Shown in pieces: positions 25,279 through 35,598 of a stretch of 63,303 bases of DNA (its first letter is position 1; each line of letters begins with the position of its first letter). Below the pieces are notes generated by a model. That model made no database searches. It worked only from the letters and a program-made list of their open reading frames with translations, and was not told the DNA's origin. The DNA comes from an uncultured Clostridia bacterium. GTDB lineage: Bacteria > Bacillota > Clostridia > Peptostreptococcales > Anaerovoracaceae. The DNA is taken from positions 1 through 63,303 of the forward strand of contig CAKQIZ010000002.1 in NCBI GenBank assembly GCA_934247125.1, in the 5' to 3' direction. The position numbers and the translations under genes were made by a program.

Positions 25279-26167
25279 TAATACTTTTAATGATTACAGA
25301 GAACTGCTGGAAGAACATCTGCTGGATTTCATACCGGATGTGGATCACAAGAGTATCACTCTTTACGAATCGATGAAATACAGCCTTTCTGCCGGAGGCA
25401 AGAGAATAAGACCTGTGCTTCTGCTCGCAGCATGTGATTTCTGCGGCGGCAGCATAACCGAAGCTCTGCCGTATGCATGCGCGATAGAATATATACACAC
25501 GTACTCGCTCATACATGACGACCTTCCGTGCATGGACAATGACGATCTGAGAAGAGGCGTGCCTACGAACCACAAGGTATACGGCGACGCAGTGGCGACG
25601 CTCGCAGGAGACGGACTGCAGTCAGCAGCCTTTGAGGCGATGAACACAGACATGCTCATGTATTTTGACGACAGCGACGCGCTCAAGAGAAGGATCCGCG
25701 CAGCATATGAGATCAGCAAGGGTGCCGGATGCAGAGGGATCGTGGCAGGACAGATCGCGGACATGGAAGCCGAAGACAGGAACTGTTCGAAGGAAATGCT
25801 CGACTATATACATCTGACCAAGACATCAGCACTGATCGTTGCCGCAGTCAAAGCCGGAGCTCAGCTCGGGGATGCGGATGAAAAGATGCTCGAGGATCTT
25901 ACGATCTACGCTGAAAATCTGGGACTTGCATTCCAGATCTGCGACGATCTGCTCGATGTAGAGGGCAGTGAGGAAGAGATGGGAAAGAAAACAGGAATGG
26001 ACTGCGTCAATAAGAAAGCGACATATCCTGCACTCTACGGTATAGAAGAATCAAAAGAAAGACTGGATGAACTGACAGCGACTGCCATAGACGCGCTCAG
26101 TGAATACTATGACAACGCTGAAGTTTTTGTAAAGCTGGCAAAAGATCTGGCTGTAAGGGGAAGATAG
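25271..26167 (+). CDS. ispA: Polyprenyl (farnesyl/geranylgeranyl) diphosphate synthase
   Basis: A 298-residue trans-prenyltransferase that condenses isopentenyl diphosphate with allylic diphosphates. G-G-K-R-I-R-P lies near residue 43; the first Asp-rich motif is D-D-L-P-C-M-D-N-D-D (about 82-91) and the second is D-D-L-L-D (about 224). The four-residue spacing in the first motif is typical of bacterial FPP synthases. AGGAGG precedes ATG 25271. It sits directly upstream of dxs, so precursor supply and chain synthesis are linked. Confidence 0.93.
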   Translation: MTDNTFNDYRELLEEHLLDFIPDVDHKSITLYESMKYSLSAGGKRIRPVLLLAACDFCGGSITEALPYACAIEYIHTYSLIHDDLPCMDNDDLRRGVPTNHKVYGDAVATLAGDGLQSAAFEAMNTDMLMYFDDSDALKRRIRAAYEISKGAGCRGIVAGQIADMEAEDRNCSKEMLDYIHLTKTSALIVAAVKAGAQLGDADEKMLEDLTIYAENLGLAFQICDDLLDVEGSEEEMGKKTGMDCVNKKATYPALYGIEESKERLDELTATAIDALSEYYDNAEVFVKLAKDLAVRGR

Positions 26168-26170
26168 AAA

Positions 26171-28033
26171 ATGAGCGGATTTCTCAAAAGCCTCGCCCTG
26201 CCTGCCGACCTGAAGAAAATGGATTATGAGGATCTCGATCTGCTCACCTATGAGATAAGAGACTTCCTCGTCGAAAGCGTTTCAAAAACAGGAGGTCACC
26301 TTTCTTCGAACCTCGGTGCGGTGGAGCTTTCAATAGCGCTGCACAGAGTGTTCGATACTCCTGAAGACAAGATAATATGGGACGTCGGGCATCAGACTTA
26401 CGTGCACAAGATCCTTACGGGGAGGAGCAATCAGTTTCCAACACTCAGACAGCTGGGCGGGATGAGCGGTTTCCCGAAGAGTGCCGAAAGCCCGTACGAT
26501 GTGTTCGATACCGGGCACAGCAGTTCGTCCATATCGCTTGCGCTGGGGATGGCCGCGGCCAGAGACCTTTCAGGCGAAGGCTACAACGTCGTTTCAGTCA
26601 TAGGTGACGGAGCGATGACAGGCGGGCTGGCATTTGAAGCACTCAACAATGCGGGAACTCTCGATACGAAAATGATCGTGATACTGAATGACAACGGAAT
26701 GTCGATATCTCACAATACAGGGGGACTGTCTAAATATTTCAGGAAGCTCAGAGGCTCGCGCAAATACATAGCGATGAAGGCCAAGATAAAGAAAAACGTT
26801 TCTAAAGTCCCGCTGATCGGCGACGGCATCGTGACAGGTCTGCAGCATCTCAGAAACACTGTCAAGTACGCGATGATCGACGGGATCATATTCGAAGAGC
26901 TGGGATTCAAGTATTTCGGTCCGGTCGACGGTCACAACATAAAAGAACTTTGTGAAACGCTTGAAGTGGCGAAAGAATTCGACGGTCCCGTGTTCATACA
27001 CGCGATGACCAAAAAAGGCAAGGGATACAGCAAAGCTGAGGAAAAGCCAAATGTGTTCCACGGCATAGGACCGTTCGATATGGGATCAGGGGAGCCTGTG
27101 AAAAAATCAGCAGCTCCGTCATATTCAGCTGTATTCGGCAGCAAGCTCAGCAGCATGGCGGAGACTGACAGCAGCATAGTCGCTGTCAGCGCGGCAATGA
27201 TGGAAGGAACAGGACTTGCCGGCTTCCATGAAAAATATCCCGACAGAGCTTTCGACGTGGGGATAGCGGAAGGTCATGCGGTGACGTTTGCGGCAGGTCT
27301 TGCAAAGGCCGGGATGAAGCCGTTCGTCGCAGTGTATTCCACGTTCCTGCAGCGAGCATACGATCATATAATGGAGGATGTCTGTCTCCAGGAACTCCCG
27401 GTCGTGCTGTGCATAGACAGAGCCGGCATCGTGGGAAATGACGGAGAGACTCATCACGGAGTTTTCGACCTCAGTTATCTGAAACATATACCGGGTCTGA
27501 CTTTGATGGCTCCGAAGGACGGCGGCGAGCTCGAGGCGATGCTTGAATTCGCAGCGTCATCAGACAGACCGTGTGCGATAAGATATCCGAGAGGCGAGGC
27601 TCCGCAGCTGGGGCCGGCAGAAGATATATGCCCGGGAAAAGCCGAAAGGCTTCGTTCAGGCAGCGATGTCGACATATGGGCTTTCGGAGCAATGGTCGAA
27701 AAAGCATTAGAAGCCGCAGATATACTTGAAGCCGGCGGCATAAGCGCAGGTGTAGTCAATACCAGGTTCCTGTGTCCTGTCGACAATGAAGCTCTCGAAG
27801 CAGCAGCGGGCAGCGTTTCGCTGATAGTCACGGCAGAGGACAATGTGATACCGGGAGGACTGGGAGAAGAGATAAACGACGTGCTCAAAAACAGCGGCAC
27901 CCGAATAATGAATATAGGATGGCCCGATATGTTCATCGAACACGGTACATGCGGCGAGCTTTACAGCAAGTACGGCATGGACGGACATTCTATAGCGGAA
28001 AGGATAAAACAGGAATTTGAAAGAAAGACTTGA
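26171..28033 (+). CDS. dxs: 1-deoxy-D-xylulose-5-phosphate synthase
   Basis: A 620-residue thiamine-diphosphate enzyme, the first step of the MEP isoprenoid pathway (pyruvate plus glyceraldehyde 3-phosphate). It shows G-G-H-L-S-S-N-L-G, W-D-V-G-H-Q-x-Y, the cofactor motif G-D-G-A-M-T-G-G, the family H-N-T-G-G, and in the transketolase domain F-D-V-G-I-A-E-G-H-A-V-T. Full length for the family. It starts three bases after ispA with GGGGAAG upstream and overlaps tlyA by 17 bases. Confidence 0.96.
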   Translation: MSGFLKSLALPADLKKMDYEDLDLLTYEIRDFLVESVSKTGGHLSSNLGAVELSIALHRVFDTPEDKIIWDVGHQTYVHKILTGRSNQFPTLRQLGGMSGFPKSAESPYDVFDTGHSSSSISLALGMAAARDLSGEGYNVVSVIGDGAMTGGLAFEALNNAGTLDTKMIVILNDNGMSISHNTGGLSKYFRKLRGSRKYIAMKAKIKKNVSKVPLIGDGIVTGLQHLRNTVKYAMIDGIIFEELGFKYFGPVDGHNIKELCETLEVAKEFDGPVFIHAMTKKGKGYSKAEEKPNVFHGIGPFDMGSGEPVKKSAAPSYSAVFGSKLSSMAETDSSIVAVSAAMMEGTGLAGFHEKYPDRAFDVGIAEGHAVTFAAGLAKAGMKPFVAVYSTFLQRAYDHIMEDVCLQELPVVLCIDRAGIVGNDGETHHGVFDLSYLKHIPGLTLMAPKDGGELEAMLEFAASSDRPCAIRYPRGEAPQLGPAEDICPGKAERLRSGSDVDIWAFGAMVEKALEAADILEAGGISAGVVNTRFLCPVDNEALEAAAGSVSLIVTAEDNVIPGGLGEEINDVLKNSGTRIMNIGWPDMFIEHGTCGELYSKYGMDGHSIAERIKQEFERKT

Positions 28034-28808
28034 TGTAATACTGACAGAAAGAAATATGTTTCCGTCAAGAGAAAAAGCGAAGGCTTCCGTGATGGCAGGA
28101 CTCGTATATGTCGACGGACAGCGTGTGGACAAACCGGGAACATCTGTAGATACAGATGCCGAGATCGCAGTGAAGGAAGCACTGTGCCCGTATGTCAGCC
28201 GCGGCGGGCTCAAGCTCGAAAAGGCGCTTGAGCTGTACGGTTTTTCGCTTGAAAATGCCACAGCTGTCGATATAGGAGCGTCCACGGGAGGCTTTACAGA
28301 CTGCATGCTCCGGAAGGGAGCGAAAAAAGTCTTTGCGATAGATGTCGGATACGGTCAGCTCGACTGGAAGCTGCGAAACGACCCGCGCGTGGTCAATATG
28401 GAGAAAACCAATGTCAGATATCTGGATACGGATACGGTAGATCGCGATGTGGATTTTATCAGCATCGATGTCTCGTTCATCTCGCTTAAACTGATCTTTC
28501 CTGTAGCAGCAAAGCTGCTGGCAGATGACGGAAGTCTGGTATGTCTTGTAAAGCCGCAGTTCGAGGCGGGCAGGAGCCAGGTGGGCAAGAAGGGCATCGT
28601 CAGGGATGCGTCAGTCCATAAAGAGGTTATTGAAAATGTTATAGGTTATGGAAAGGATAACGGGCTTTACAGCCACGGGCTCACTTATTCTCCCGTGACG
28701 GGAACCAAAGGCAATATAGAATACCTTCTTTATATGAAGAAAACTCCGGCGGAAACAGAGCCGGATATCGACGGAACAGTTGAAGATTCCCACAGGACAC
28801 TTGTGTGA
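28017..28808 (+). CDS. tlyA: TlyA-family rRNA 2'-O-methyltransferase
   Basis: A 263-residue protein with an N-terminal S4 RNA-binding domain (R-L-D-V-I-L-T-E-R ... V-Y-V-D-G-Q-R-V) and an FtsJ-type methyltransferase (V-D-I-G-A-S-T-G-G-F-T-D, F-I-S-I-D-V-S-F-I-S, L-V-K-P-Q-F-E-A-G). TlyA methylates ribose in 16S and 23S rRNA; the old label hemolysin A is historical. The best start is TTG 28017, inside the dxs end, with AGGAA upstream. In many Clostridia NAD kinase, argR and recN follow; here an aminotransferase does. Confidence 0.9.
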   Translation: MKERLDVILTERNMFPSREKAKASVMAGLVYVDGQRVDKPGTSVDTDAEIAVKEALCPYVSRGGLKLEKALELYGFSLENATAVDIGASTGGFTDCMLRKGAKKVFAIDVGYGQLDWKLRNDPRVVNMEKTNVRYLDTDTVDRDVDFISIDVSFISLKLIFPVAAKLLADDGSLVCLVKPQFEAGRSQVGKKGIVRDASVHKEVIENVIGYGKDNGLYSHGLTYSPVTGTKGNIEYLLYMKKTPAETEPDIDGTVEDSHRTLV

Positions 28809-28850
28809 TACGATACGAAAACACAGAGAGTAAAGGAGCAGAAAAATAAT

Positions 28851-30041
28851 ATGAATATATCAAAGAAACTACAGAAAATAGAACAGTCACCAATACGGAA
28901 ATTCAATCCATATGCGCTTGAGGCAGAAGCGAGAGGCATAAAGATATACAGACTGAACATAGGACAGCCTGACGTCGAAACACCTGCATGCTTCATGGAA
29001 GCGATCAGAAACTACGATGAAAAAGTCATCGCGTATGCCGAGTCAGGCGGCGTGGCAGAGCTTCAGGATGCGATATGCGATTATTTCAAGGCATATGGAA
29101 TGGATTTCAAAAGAGACGAGGTCATGGTGACGAACGGAGGTTCGGAAGCCCTGACGATGGTGTTCAACAGCATCCTCGACCCGGGCGATGAGATCATAAC
29201 GGCCGAGCCTTTCTACGCAAACTATCAGACATTCGTCACCACGGCAGACGGAGTTATCGTGCCTGTCACTACAAAGGCAGAAGACGGATATGCGTATGCT
29301 GATGCAGAACTGATCGAATCAGCGATCACGGAAAAGACGAGAGCCATCGTCTGCACAAGCCCGGGAAATCCTACAGGCAGAGTGCTTTCGATGGAAGATA
29401 TAAAACTTATCGGAGAACTTGCCGTAAAGCACGATCTGTGGATCGTCGCAGACGAGGTATACCGAGAATTTGCATACGACGGCAACGATATAACTTCGTT
29501 CGGCATGGTACCTGAGATCAGAGACAGAGTCATTCTCATCGATTCGGTATCGAAGCGATTCTCGGCATGCGGCGCGAGAGTGGGCTGCATCGTGAGCAAG
29601 AACAGAGAGCTGATGGACAGCGTGATGAAGATAGCTCAGGGAAGACTGTGCTGTCCTACGCTCGACCAGATCGGAGCTGCAGCGCTTTACAGACTCGACC
29701 GCTCATACTATGACAAAGCACGAGAAGAGTACGAGGCGAGAAGAGACGCTGTGTACGAAGAGCTGATGAAGATACCTGACATCGTCTGCAGGAAGCCGGG
29801 CGGATCGTTTTATATCATGGCAAAGCTGCCGGTCGACGACATAGAAGACTTCCTCATGTTCCTTCTGAGAGAATTCGACGATAACGGCGAGACCGTGATG
29901 TTCTCTCCTGCGGAAGGGTTCTATGCTACCCCGGGACTCGGAAAAGACGAGATCCGTATAGCATATGTGCTGAACAGGGACGACATGAGAAGGGGCGTAG
30001 AGCTCATCAGACTGGGACTCGAAAAATACAAGAACAGATAA
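28851..30041 (+). CDS. Class I/II pyridoxal-phosphate aminotransferase (aspartate-type)
   Basis: A 396-residue fold-type I aminotransferase. N-terminal I-G-Q-P-D sits in the substrate region, S-P-G-N-P-T-G binds PLP, D-E-V-Y follows, and the Schiff-base lysine is in S-V-S-K-R-F; an Arg in the D-E-I-R-I-A-Y segment should bind substrate carboxylate. Family members use aspartate, aromatic or branched amino acids; the exact donor is not clear. A 42-base gap with AAAGGAG separates it from tlyA, and mutS begins 22 bases after it. Confidence 0.87.
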   Translation: MNISKKLQKIEQSPIRKFNPYALEAEARGIKIYRLNIGQPDVETPACFMEAIRNYDEKVIAYAESGGVAELQDAICDYFKAYGMDFKRDEVMVTNGGSEALTMVFNSILDPGDEIITAEPFYANYQTFVTTADGVIVPVTTKAEDGYAYADAELIESAITEKTRAIVCTSPGNPTGRVLSMEDIKLIGELAVKHDLWIVADEVYREFAYDGNDITSFGMVPEIRDRVILIDSVSKRFSACGARVGCIVSKNRELMDSVMKIAQGRLCCPTLDQIGAAALYRLDRSYYDKAREEYEARRDAVYEELMKIPDIVCRKPGGSFYIMAKLPVDDIEDFLMFLLREFDDNGETVMFSPAEGFYATPGLGKDEIRIAYVLNRDDMRRGVELIRLGLEKYKNR

Positions 30042-30063
30042 CTGATACGGGAGGAGATTTGCG

Positions 30064-32790
30064 ATGGCGGCACCTAAACTTTCACCGATGATGCGGCAGT
30101 ATATGGAGATAAAAGAGGAATACCGGGACTGTATCCTGTTTTTCCGGCTGGGCGATTTTTATGAAATGTTTTTTGATGACGCCACACTTGCTTCTCGTGA
30201 ACTTGAACTTACACTTACAGGCAAAAACTGCGGTATGGAAGAAAGGGCTCCGATGTGCGGAGTTCCTTTTCATTCAGCGGACACTTACATAGCGCGGCTC
30301 GTGGAAAAAGGCTACAAGGTCGCGATATGCGAGCAGACCGAGGATCCGGCGGCGTCAAAGGGGATCGTCAGGCGTGAAGTCATCCAGATAGTGACTCCCG
30401 GCACGGTTCTCAGCAGCTCGATGCTCAGAGAGAACGAGAACAACTACATCGCCTCCGTGTTTGCGGGAGAAGATACGCTGGGGCTTTCGTACTGCGATGT
30501 TTCAACCGGCGAGATATACCTGACCTCGATATCGGGCGCAGGCATAAAGGAGAACTTTGTAAACGAGCTCGTCAGGATAAACGCCAGCGAGCTGATCCTC
30601 GATGAAGATTCGGCGGAAGCGATCGATGTGGAAAGCATCAGACCTGTGACCGGCGCCTATATCAATACGCTCGACGGATCATACTACGGCACCGATGCGT
30701 CGCGTGGCGTGATAAAGAGGCAGTTCGACGTTTCGGCGGTATTCGGCATAGGAGTCGAAGAGGATTCACCGGCAGAGTCGGCACTCGGAGCACTGCTCCT
30801 CTATCTGCACGAGACACAGAAAAACGCACTTGGTCACATCGCTTATCTCAATGTGTACAGCATGGGGCAGAGGATGTCACTCGACAAGTCGACGATAAAA
30901 AACCTCGAACTGACAGAAACGCTGTTTGAGAAAAAGCTGAAAGGTTCACTTCTCGGAGTGCTCGACAGGACGCATACGGCGATGGGCTCCAGGAAGCTCA
31001 GACAGTGGATAAAGGAGCCGCTCAATGACGTCGGAAGGATAACTTCAAGGCTCGACGCCGTAGAATCTCTGCTCGACAGCATATTAGTGCGCAACAACAT
31101 CACCGATGCGCTCAAACGCGTATACGACTTTGAGCGACTGACCGGCAGGATCGCCTGCGGCACAGCGAACGGCAAAGATCTTGTAGCGCTGCGCAACTCA
31201 TGCCACGTGCTTCCGGATATCAAGGACGAACTCATGTCGACAGACTCCGCGCTGCTTTCTGAACTGGAAGGCAGGATACATACGCTGAAACAGGTCCACG
31301 ACACGATAGACGCCGGGATAGTCGAAGATCCGCCGTTTTCCGTAAAAGAAGGCGGCTTGATAAAAGCAGGGTATTCTCAGGAGCTGGACGATCTCAAAAG
31401 CTCGATAAAGGATGCTCAGGACTGGATCGCCGGTCTCGAATCCAGTGAACGCGAGCGGACAGGCATAAAAAACCTCAAGGTCGGGTTCAACAAGGTGTTC
31501 GGGTACTATCTCGAGGTGACAAGATCGTATTACGACATGATCCCGGACAACTATATCAGAAAACAGACGCTTGCAAACTGCGAGCGTTTCATCACGCCGG
31601 AACTCAAGGAGACGGAACGTCTGGTGCTGAATGCAGAGGCGAAGATCAACCAGATGGAGTACGATCTTTTCACGGATATCCGGAAGTCTCTGCAGGAGCA
31701 TATAAGAGAGATACAGGAAACGTCCAGAGCGATCGCGTCACTCGACGTGCTGATCTCTTTCGCGGATGTGAGTGAAAAGAACGGATATGTAAAGCCTGCA
31801 GTCGACGACGGAGAGGTCATCGAGATAAGGAAGGGCAGGCATCCTGTAGTCGAGAAGACTATAAGAGACGGTATATTCGTCAGCAATGACACGTATCTCG
31901 ACAAGAAAAAGCAGAGCCTGCTGCTGATAACAGGTCCGAACATGTCCGGAAAATCCACATACATGCGTCAGACCGCGCTGATAGTCCTGATGGCACAGGC
32001 GGGCTGCTTCGTGCCGTGCGAAAGCGCACACATAGGTGTATGCGACAGGATATTCACGAGGATCGGAGCCTCTGACAACCTGGCTCAGGGGCAGAGCACA
32101 TTCTTCGTCGAGATGAGCGAGCTGGCGTACATACTCAATACCGCGACATCGAGGAGCCTTGTGATACTCGACGAGATCGGGCGAGGCACCAGCACATATG
32201 ACGGACTTTCGATCGCATGGGCCGCTGCGGAATTCCTGAGCAGGCCCGAGAGGAAGATAAGGACGCTATTTGCGACACACTACCACGAAATGACACAGCT
32301 TGAAGGCACGGTGGAAGGCGTGCGCAATCTCAACGTGGATGTCGCCGAGGAGAACGGCGACGTCGTCTTTCTGCACAAGATCGTCGAGGGCAGCGCCAGC
32401 AGGAGCTACGGCATACATGTCGCAAAGCTTGCGGGAGCACCGTCAGAGCTTCTCGAACGTGCGCAGGAGCATCTTTACGATCTGGAAAGCAGCGGAGAGT
32501 GTATCGCCGAAGCTGCAGCATCTGCCGGACGTTCCGCAACGGCAGGAACGATCGTTTTCGATACATACGGTCCGGATGACAAAGCGACTGTCCGCGACGC
32601 AGACATCAGTTCCGGCAAAATGAACATTCTCGCACATGCGGAAAGCGCAGGCCGCGAGGAGGAAGTGCAGCTTTCGATGTTCGCATCGATCCCTGATCCC
32701 GTGACGCAGCGGCTCAGAGATCTCGATCTGATGGACACGACGCCTTCCGAAGCACTCAGGATACTGGAGGAACTTAAGAAATATCTATGA
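30064..32790 (+). CDS. mutS: DNA mismatch repair protein MutS
   Basis: A 908-residue mismatch-recognition ATPase. The N-terminal F-Y-E-M-F supplies the Phe-x-Glu mismatch reader; the ABC-type ATPase near residues 615-810 has G-P-N-M-S-G-K-S-T and V-I-L-D-E-I-G-R-G-T-S. The C terminus ends with helical dimer and beta-clamp-like segments (Q-L-S-M-F). Slightly longer than usual because of a linker before the end. GGGAGG precedes ATG 30064. The stop overlaps the mutL ATG by four bases. Confidence 0.97.
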   Translation: MAAPKLSPMMRQYMEIKEEYRDCILFFRLGDFYEMFFDDATLASRELELTLTGKNCGMEERAPMCGVPFHSADTYIARLVEKGYKVAICEQTEDPAASKGIVRREVIQIVTPGTVLSSSMLRENENNYIASVFAGEDTLGLSYCDVSTGEIYLTSISGAGIKENFVNELVRINASELILDEDSAEAIDVESIRPVTGAYINTLDGSYYGTDASRGVIKRQFDVSAVFGIGVEEDSPAESALGALLLYLHETQKNALGHIAYLNVYSMGQRMSLDKSTIKNLELTETLFEKKLKGSLLGVLDRTHTAMGSRKLRQWIKEPLNDVGRITSRLDAVESLLDSILVRNNITDALKRVYDFERLTGRIACGTANGKDLVALRNSCHVLPDIKDELMSTDSALLSELEGRIHTLKQVHDTIDAGIVEDPPFSVKEGGLIKAGYSQELDDLKSSIKDAQDWIAGLESSERERTGIKNLKVGFNKVFGYYLEVTRSYYDMIPDNYIRKQTLANCERFITPELKETERLVLNAEAKINQMEYDLFTDIRKSLQEHIREIQETSRAIASLDVLISFADVSEKNGYVKPAVDDGEVIEIRKGRHPVVEKTIRDGIFVSNDTYLDKKKQSLLLITGPNMSGKSTYMRQTALIVLMAQAGCFVPCESAHIGVCDRIFTRIGASDNLAQGQSTFFVEMSELAYILNTATSRSLVILDEIGRGTSTYDGLSIAWAAAEFLSRPERKIRTLFATHYHEMTQLEGTVEGVRNLNVDVAEENGDVVFLHKIVEGSASRSYGIHVAKLAGAPSELLERAQEHLYDLESSGECIAEAAASAGRSATAGTIVFDTYGPDDKATVRDADISSGKMNILAHAESAGREEEVQLSMFASIPDPVTQRLRDLDLMDTTPSEALRILEELKKYL

Positions 32791-34655
32791 TAAGAGTTTT
32801 GGACAAAAGCATCGCCGACAAGATCGCTGCCGGCGAAGTGATAGACAGACCCGTATCGATCATCAAGGAGCTCCTGGAAAATTCACTTGATGCAGGAGCC
32901 AACAGCATCACAGTGGAGATCAGGAACGGCGGGAAATCATACATAAGAGTCACCGACAACGGATGCGGCATAGAGAGCGATCAGGTTGAGATCGCGTTCA
33001 GACGGCACGCGACCAGCAAGATATCATCTGAAAAAGACCTGGATGCGATAGGCACGCTCGGATTCAGGGGCGAGGCACTCGCCAGCATATGTGCAGTATC
33101 GAGAGTCGAACTGATCACGAAGACCCGCGATGCCAGGACAGGGCAGAAGGCAGTGGTCGATGGAAGTCAGATAATAGAAAACACGGCGACAGGCTGTCCG
33201 GACGGCACGACCGTGACCGTGCGCGACCTGTTCTACAATGTTCCGGCCAGACGCAAATTCATGGGCTCGGACAGCGCCGAAACGAGGCGTATCGTCGATA
33301 TGGTCTCGAGGATATCTCTCGCATATGTAGATGTGAAGATAACACTGATAAACGGAACCAAGACCGTGTTCGCGACACGCGGCAACGGCAATATATATAA
33401 TAATATCATCAAGATATACGGAAGCGATATCGGACGCGACCTGCTGCCCGTAGACGGCAGGCAGGGAGATTTCATCATCAGAGGTTTCGTATCGCCGCCG
33501 TCAGAGTCTGCTCCTTCCAGGAACAAGCAGATCTTCTGCGTGAATGGCAGAGTCGTATCGAGCAAAGTCCTGGAAAAAGGGCTTGAGGACGCTTACAGAG
33601 AAAAGCTGTTCGCGGGCAGGTTCCCTGTGGCTTTCCTGTTCCTGAGCCTGCCGCCTGAAAAACTCGACGTCAATGTGCATCCAACCAAAAAGGAAATACG
33701 CTTCGACGATGATTTCGAGGTGGAGGACTTCGTGAGAACAAATGTTTCGAAGGCTCTCCGTGTGAAAGAATCGCTGCCTCTGATAAGGAGCGAAAACCTC
33801 AGGCATCAGGTGAGCACAGGTGAAGAGCAAACCGTGCATATTTATGAACAAGGGCAGTCTGCAGAGCCGGAGCATTCGTGCGAAAAGCCTGCTGCAGCCT
33901 CCCGGCCCGCGGGACCCGTTACTGCTGTGACAGCTCCTGCAGTTCCGGTCGTGAAAGTGCGCGAACAGGAAGAGCAGGTCGAGATAAAAAGCCTGTTGTC
34001 GGAGTTGCGCGAAGAAAAGCGGGACGCAGAGCAGCGCGACCGGGAGATGAGACCGAAAAGACCTGACCGCAAAGACTTCGATTTTCGCGAGCTGCACTAT
34101 ATGGGTGCGCTTTTCGACACATATATCATGGCATGCGATGACGATGACTTTTATCTGATCGACCAGCATGCGGCGCATGAACGGGTGTTCTATGAGAAGC
34201 TGCTCCATCAGTACAACGAGCGTGAAAAGCTTAGTCAGCAACTGCTGCTGCCCGTGAATATGAATGTTTCCGCGAATATCACTGTGACTGAGGACGTGTG
34301 GCTTGAAGATGTGCGAAGCATGGGCTACGACATCGAGTTTTTCGGTAGCAACACGTACATAGTCCGCGAGATACCGGCATTCATGGAGCTTCGCGAGGCC
34401 GAGGATTTTCTTGCAGACTTTTTCAAGGAGCTCGAATCAAGACCGGATCTGACAGACAGGAACGTGCTGGAAAAGATCATAATGCGTTCGTGCAAAAGTG
34501 CTGTAAAGGGCGGGGATGTCCTGACGGAAACAGAGATCGAAGGCCTTATAAAAGACCTCTCGGCGTGTGTCAATCCGTTTTCATGCCCTCACGGCAGACC
34601 TACGTTCATAAGGATGACGCGGCATGAGATAGAGAAATTATTCAAACGAACATAG
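32787..34655 (+). CDS. mutL: DNA mismatch repair protein MutL (endonuclease type)
   Basis: A 622-residue GHKL ATPase. N-terminal motifs I-A-A-G-E-V-I, E-L-L-E-N-S-L-D-A-G and T-L-G-F-R-G-E-A-L-A-S are intact. The C-terminal domain carries D-Q-H-A-A-H-E-R-V-F-Y-E and S-C-K-S-A-V-K-G, then C-P-H-G-R-P, the metal-binding motifs of nicking MutL found in bacteria lacking MutH. The linker (about 345-430) is Pro/Ala/Glu-rich and disordered. Confidence 0.96.
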   Translation: MIRVLDKSIADKIAAGEVIDRPVSIIKELLENSLDAGANSITVEIRNGGKSYIRVTDNGCGIESDQVEIAFRRHATSKISSEKDLDAIGTLGFRGEALASICAVSRVELITKTRDARTGQKAVVDGSQIIENTATGCPDGTTVTVRDLFYNVPARRKFMGSDSAETRRIVDMVSRISLAYVDVKITLINGTKTVFATRGNGNIYNNIIKIYGSDIGRDLLPVDGRQGDFIIRGFVSPPSESAPSRNKQIFCVNGRVVSSKVLEKGLEDAYREKLFAGRFPVAFLFLSLPPEKLDVNVHPTKKEIRFDDDFEVEDFVRTNVSKALRVKESLPLIRSENLRHQVSTGEEQTVHIYEQGQSAEPEHSCEKPAAASRPAGPVTAVTAPAVPVVKVREQEEQVEIKSLLSELREEKRDAEQRDREMRPKRPDRKDFDFRELHYMGALFDTYIMACDDDDFYLIDQHAAHERVFYEKLLHQYNEREKLSQQLLLPVNMNVSANITVTEDVWLEDVRSMGYDIEFFGSNTYIVREIPAFMELREAEDFLADFFKELESRPDLTDRNVLEKIIMRSCKSAVKGGDVLTETEIEGLIKDLSACVNPFSCPHGRPTFIRMTRHEIEKLFKRT

Positions 34656-34668
34656 AGGAATGACTTAC

Positions 34669-35598
34669 ATGAACAAGATCATCGCACTGGCAGGTCCTAC
34701 TGCTGTAGGAAAGACAAAATTCGCGATAAAGCTTGCAAACGAGTTCGACGGAGAGATAGTATCCTGCGACTCGATGCAGCTGTATGAATACATGGATATC
34801 GGCAGCGCAAAGCCGACAGAAGAAGAAATGAAGCAGGCAAAGCATCACCTCGTGGATATGATAGATCCGCGCGAGGAATTTTCGGCAGCCGAGTATCAGA
34901 AACTGGCAAAGCAGGCGATAGCCGATATATTTTCAAGAGGAAAGCTGCCGGTGATCTCCGGAGGGACAGGACTTTACCTGAATTCACTCCTTTACGACAT
35001 GGATTTTTCGGCGGCTCCACAGGATCAGGCATACAGGCAGGAGCTTGCGGAGATAGCTGAAAAACAGGGTGACAGTGTGCTGCACAGCATGCTTGCAGAG
35101 CAGGATCCGCAGGCCGCGGCAGCGATACATCCGAACAACCGCAAGAAGGTGATACGCGCACTGGAAAGACTGCGTGACGGCGAAACAAGGGTGCGGCCTT
35201 TCAGCGGCATAAAAAACGAAACAAAAGACTACGACGTGCTCCTGATCGGTCTGACGAGGGATCGTGCAGAACTTTACGAAAGGATCAACAGACGTGTCGA
35301 TATCCTTGTGGAACAGGGGCTTTTCGACGAGGTTTCAAGGCTCAGAGACATGGGGCTTACAGCCGAAAACATCTCGATGAAAGGTATCGGCTACAAGGAG
35401 ATACTGGACTGTTTTTCAGGGAAATACACGCGTGATGAAGCGATCGATACGATCAAAAAAAACACTCGACATTACGCTAAAAAACAGTTAACGTGGTTTA
35501 GAAGATATGATAAAATGAAATGGTACAATATTTCAGAATTCGATAACGATGATAATGCGGCAGGGGTGATAGCGGCGTGGGTACGGAAAAATTTATAA
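34669..35598 (+). CDS. miaA: tRNA dimethylallyltransferase
   Basis: A 309-residue enzyme that transfers dimethylallyl to A37 of tRNAs reading UNN codons. P-loop G-P-T-A-V-G-K-T near residue 10, D-S-M-Q-L-Y, then I-S-G-G-T-G-L-Y and the N-N-x-K-K-V-I-R-A-L-E segment are clear. ATG 34660 is also in frame, but GAGG at 34654 fits ATG 34669 better. Its prenyl donor is the product class made by the dxs/ispA pathway. It overlaps the next gene by 22 bases. Confidence 0.95.
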   Translation: MNKIIALAGPTAVGKTKFAIKLANEFDGEIVSCDSMQLYEYMDIGSAKPTEEEMKQAKHHLVDMIDPREEFSAAEYQKLAKQAIADIFSRGKLPVISGGTGLYLNSLLYDMDFSAAPQDQAYRQELAEIAEKQGDSVLHSMLAEQDPQAAAAIHPNNRKKVIRALERLRDGETRVRPFSGIKNETKDYDVLLIGLTRDRAELYERINRRVDILVEQGLFDEVSRLRDMGLTAENISMKGIGYKEILDCFSGKYTRDEAIDTIKKNTRHYAKKQLTWFRRYDKMKWYNISEFDNDDNAAGVIAAWVRKNL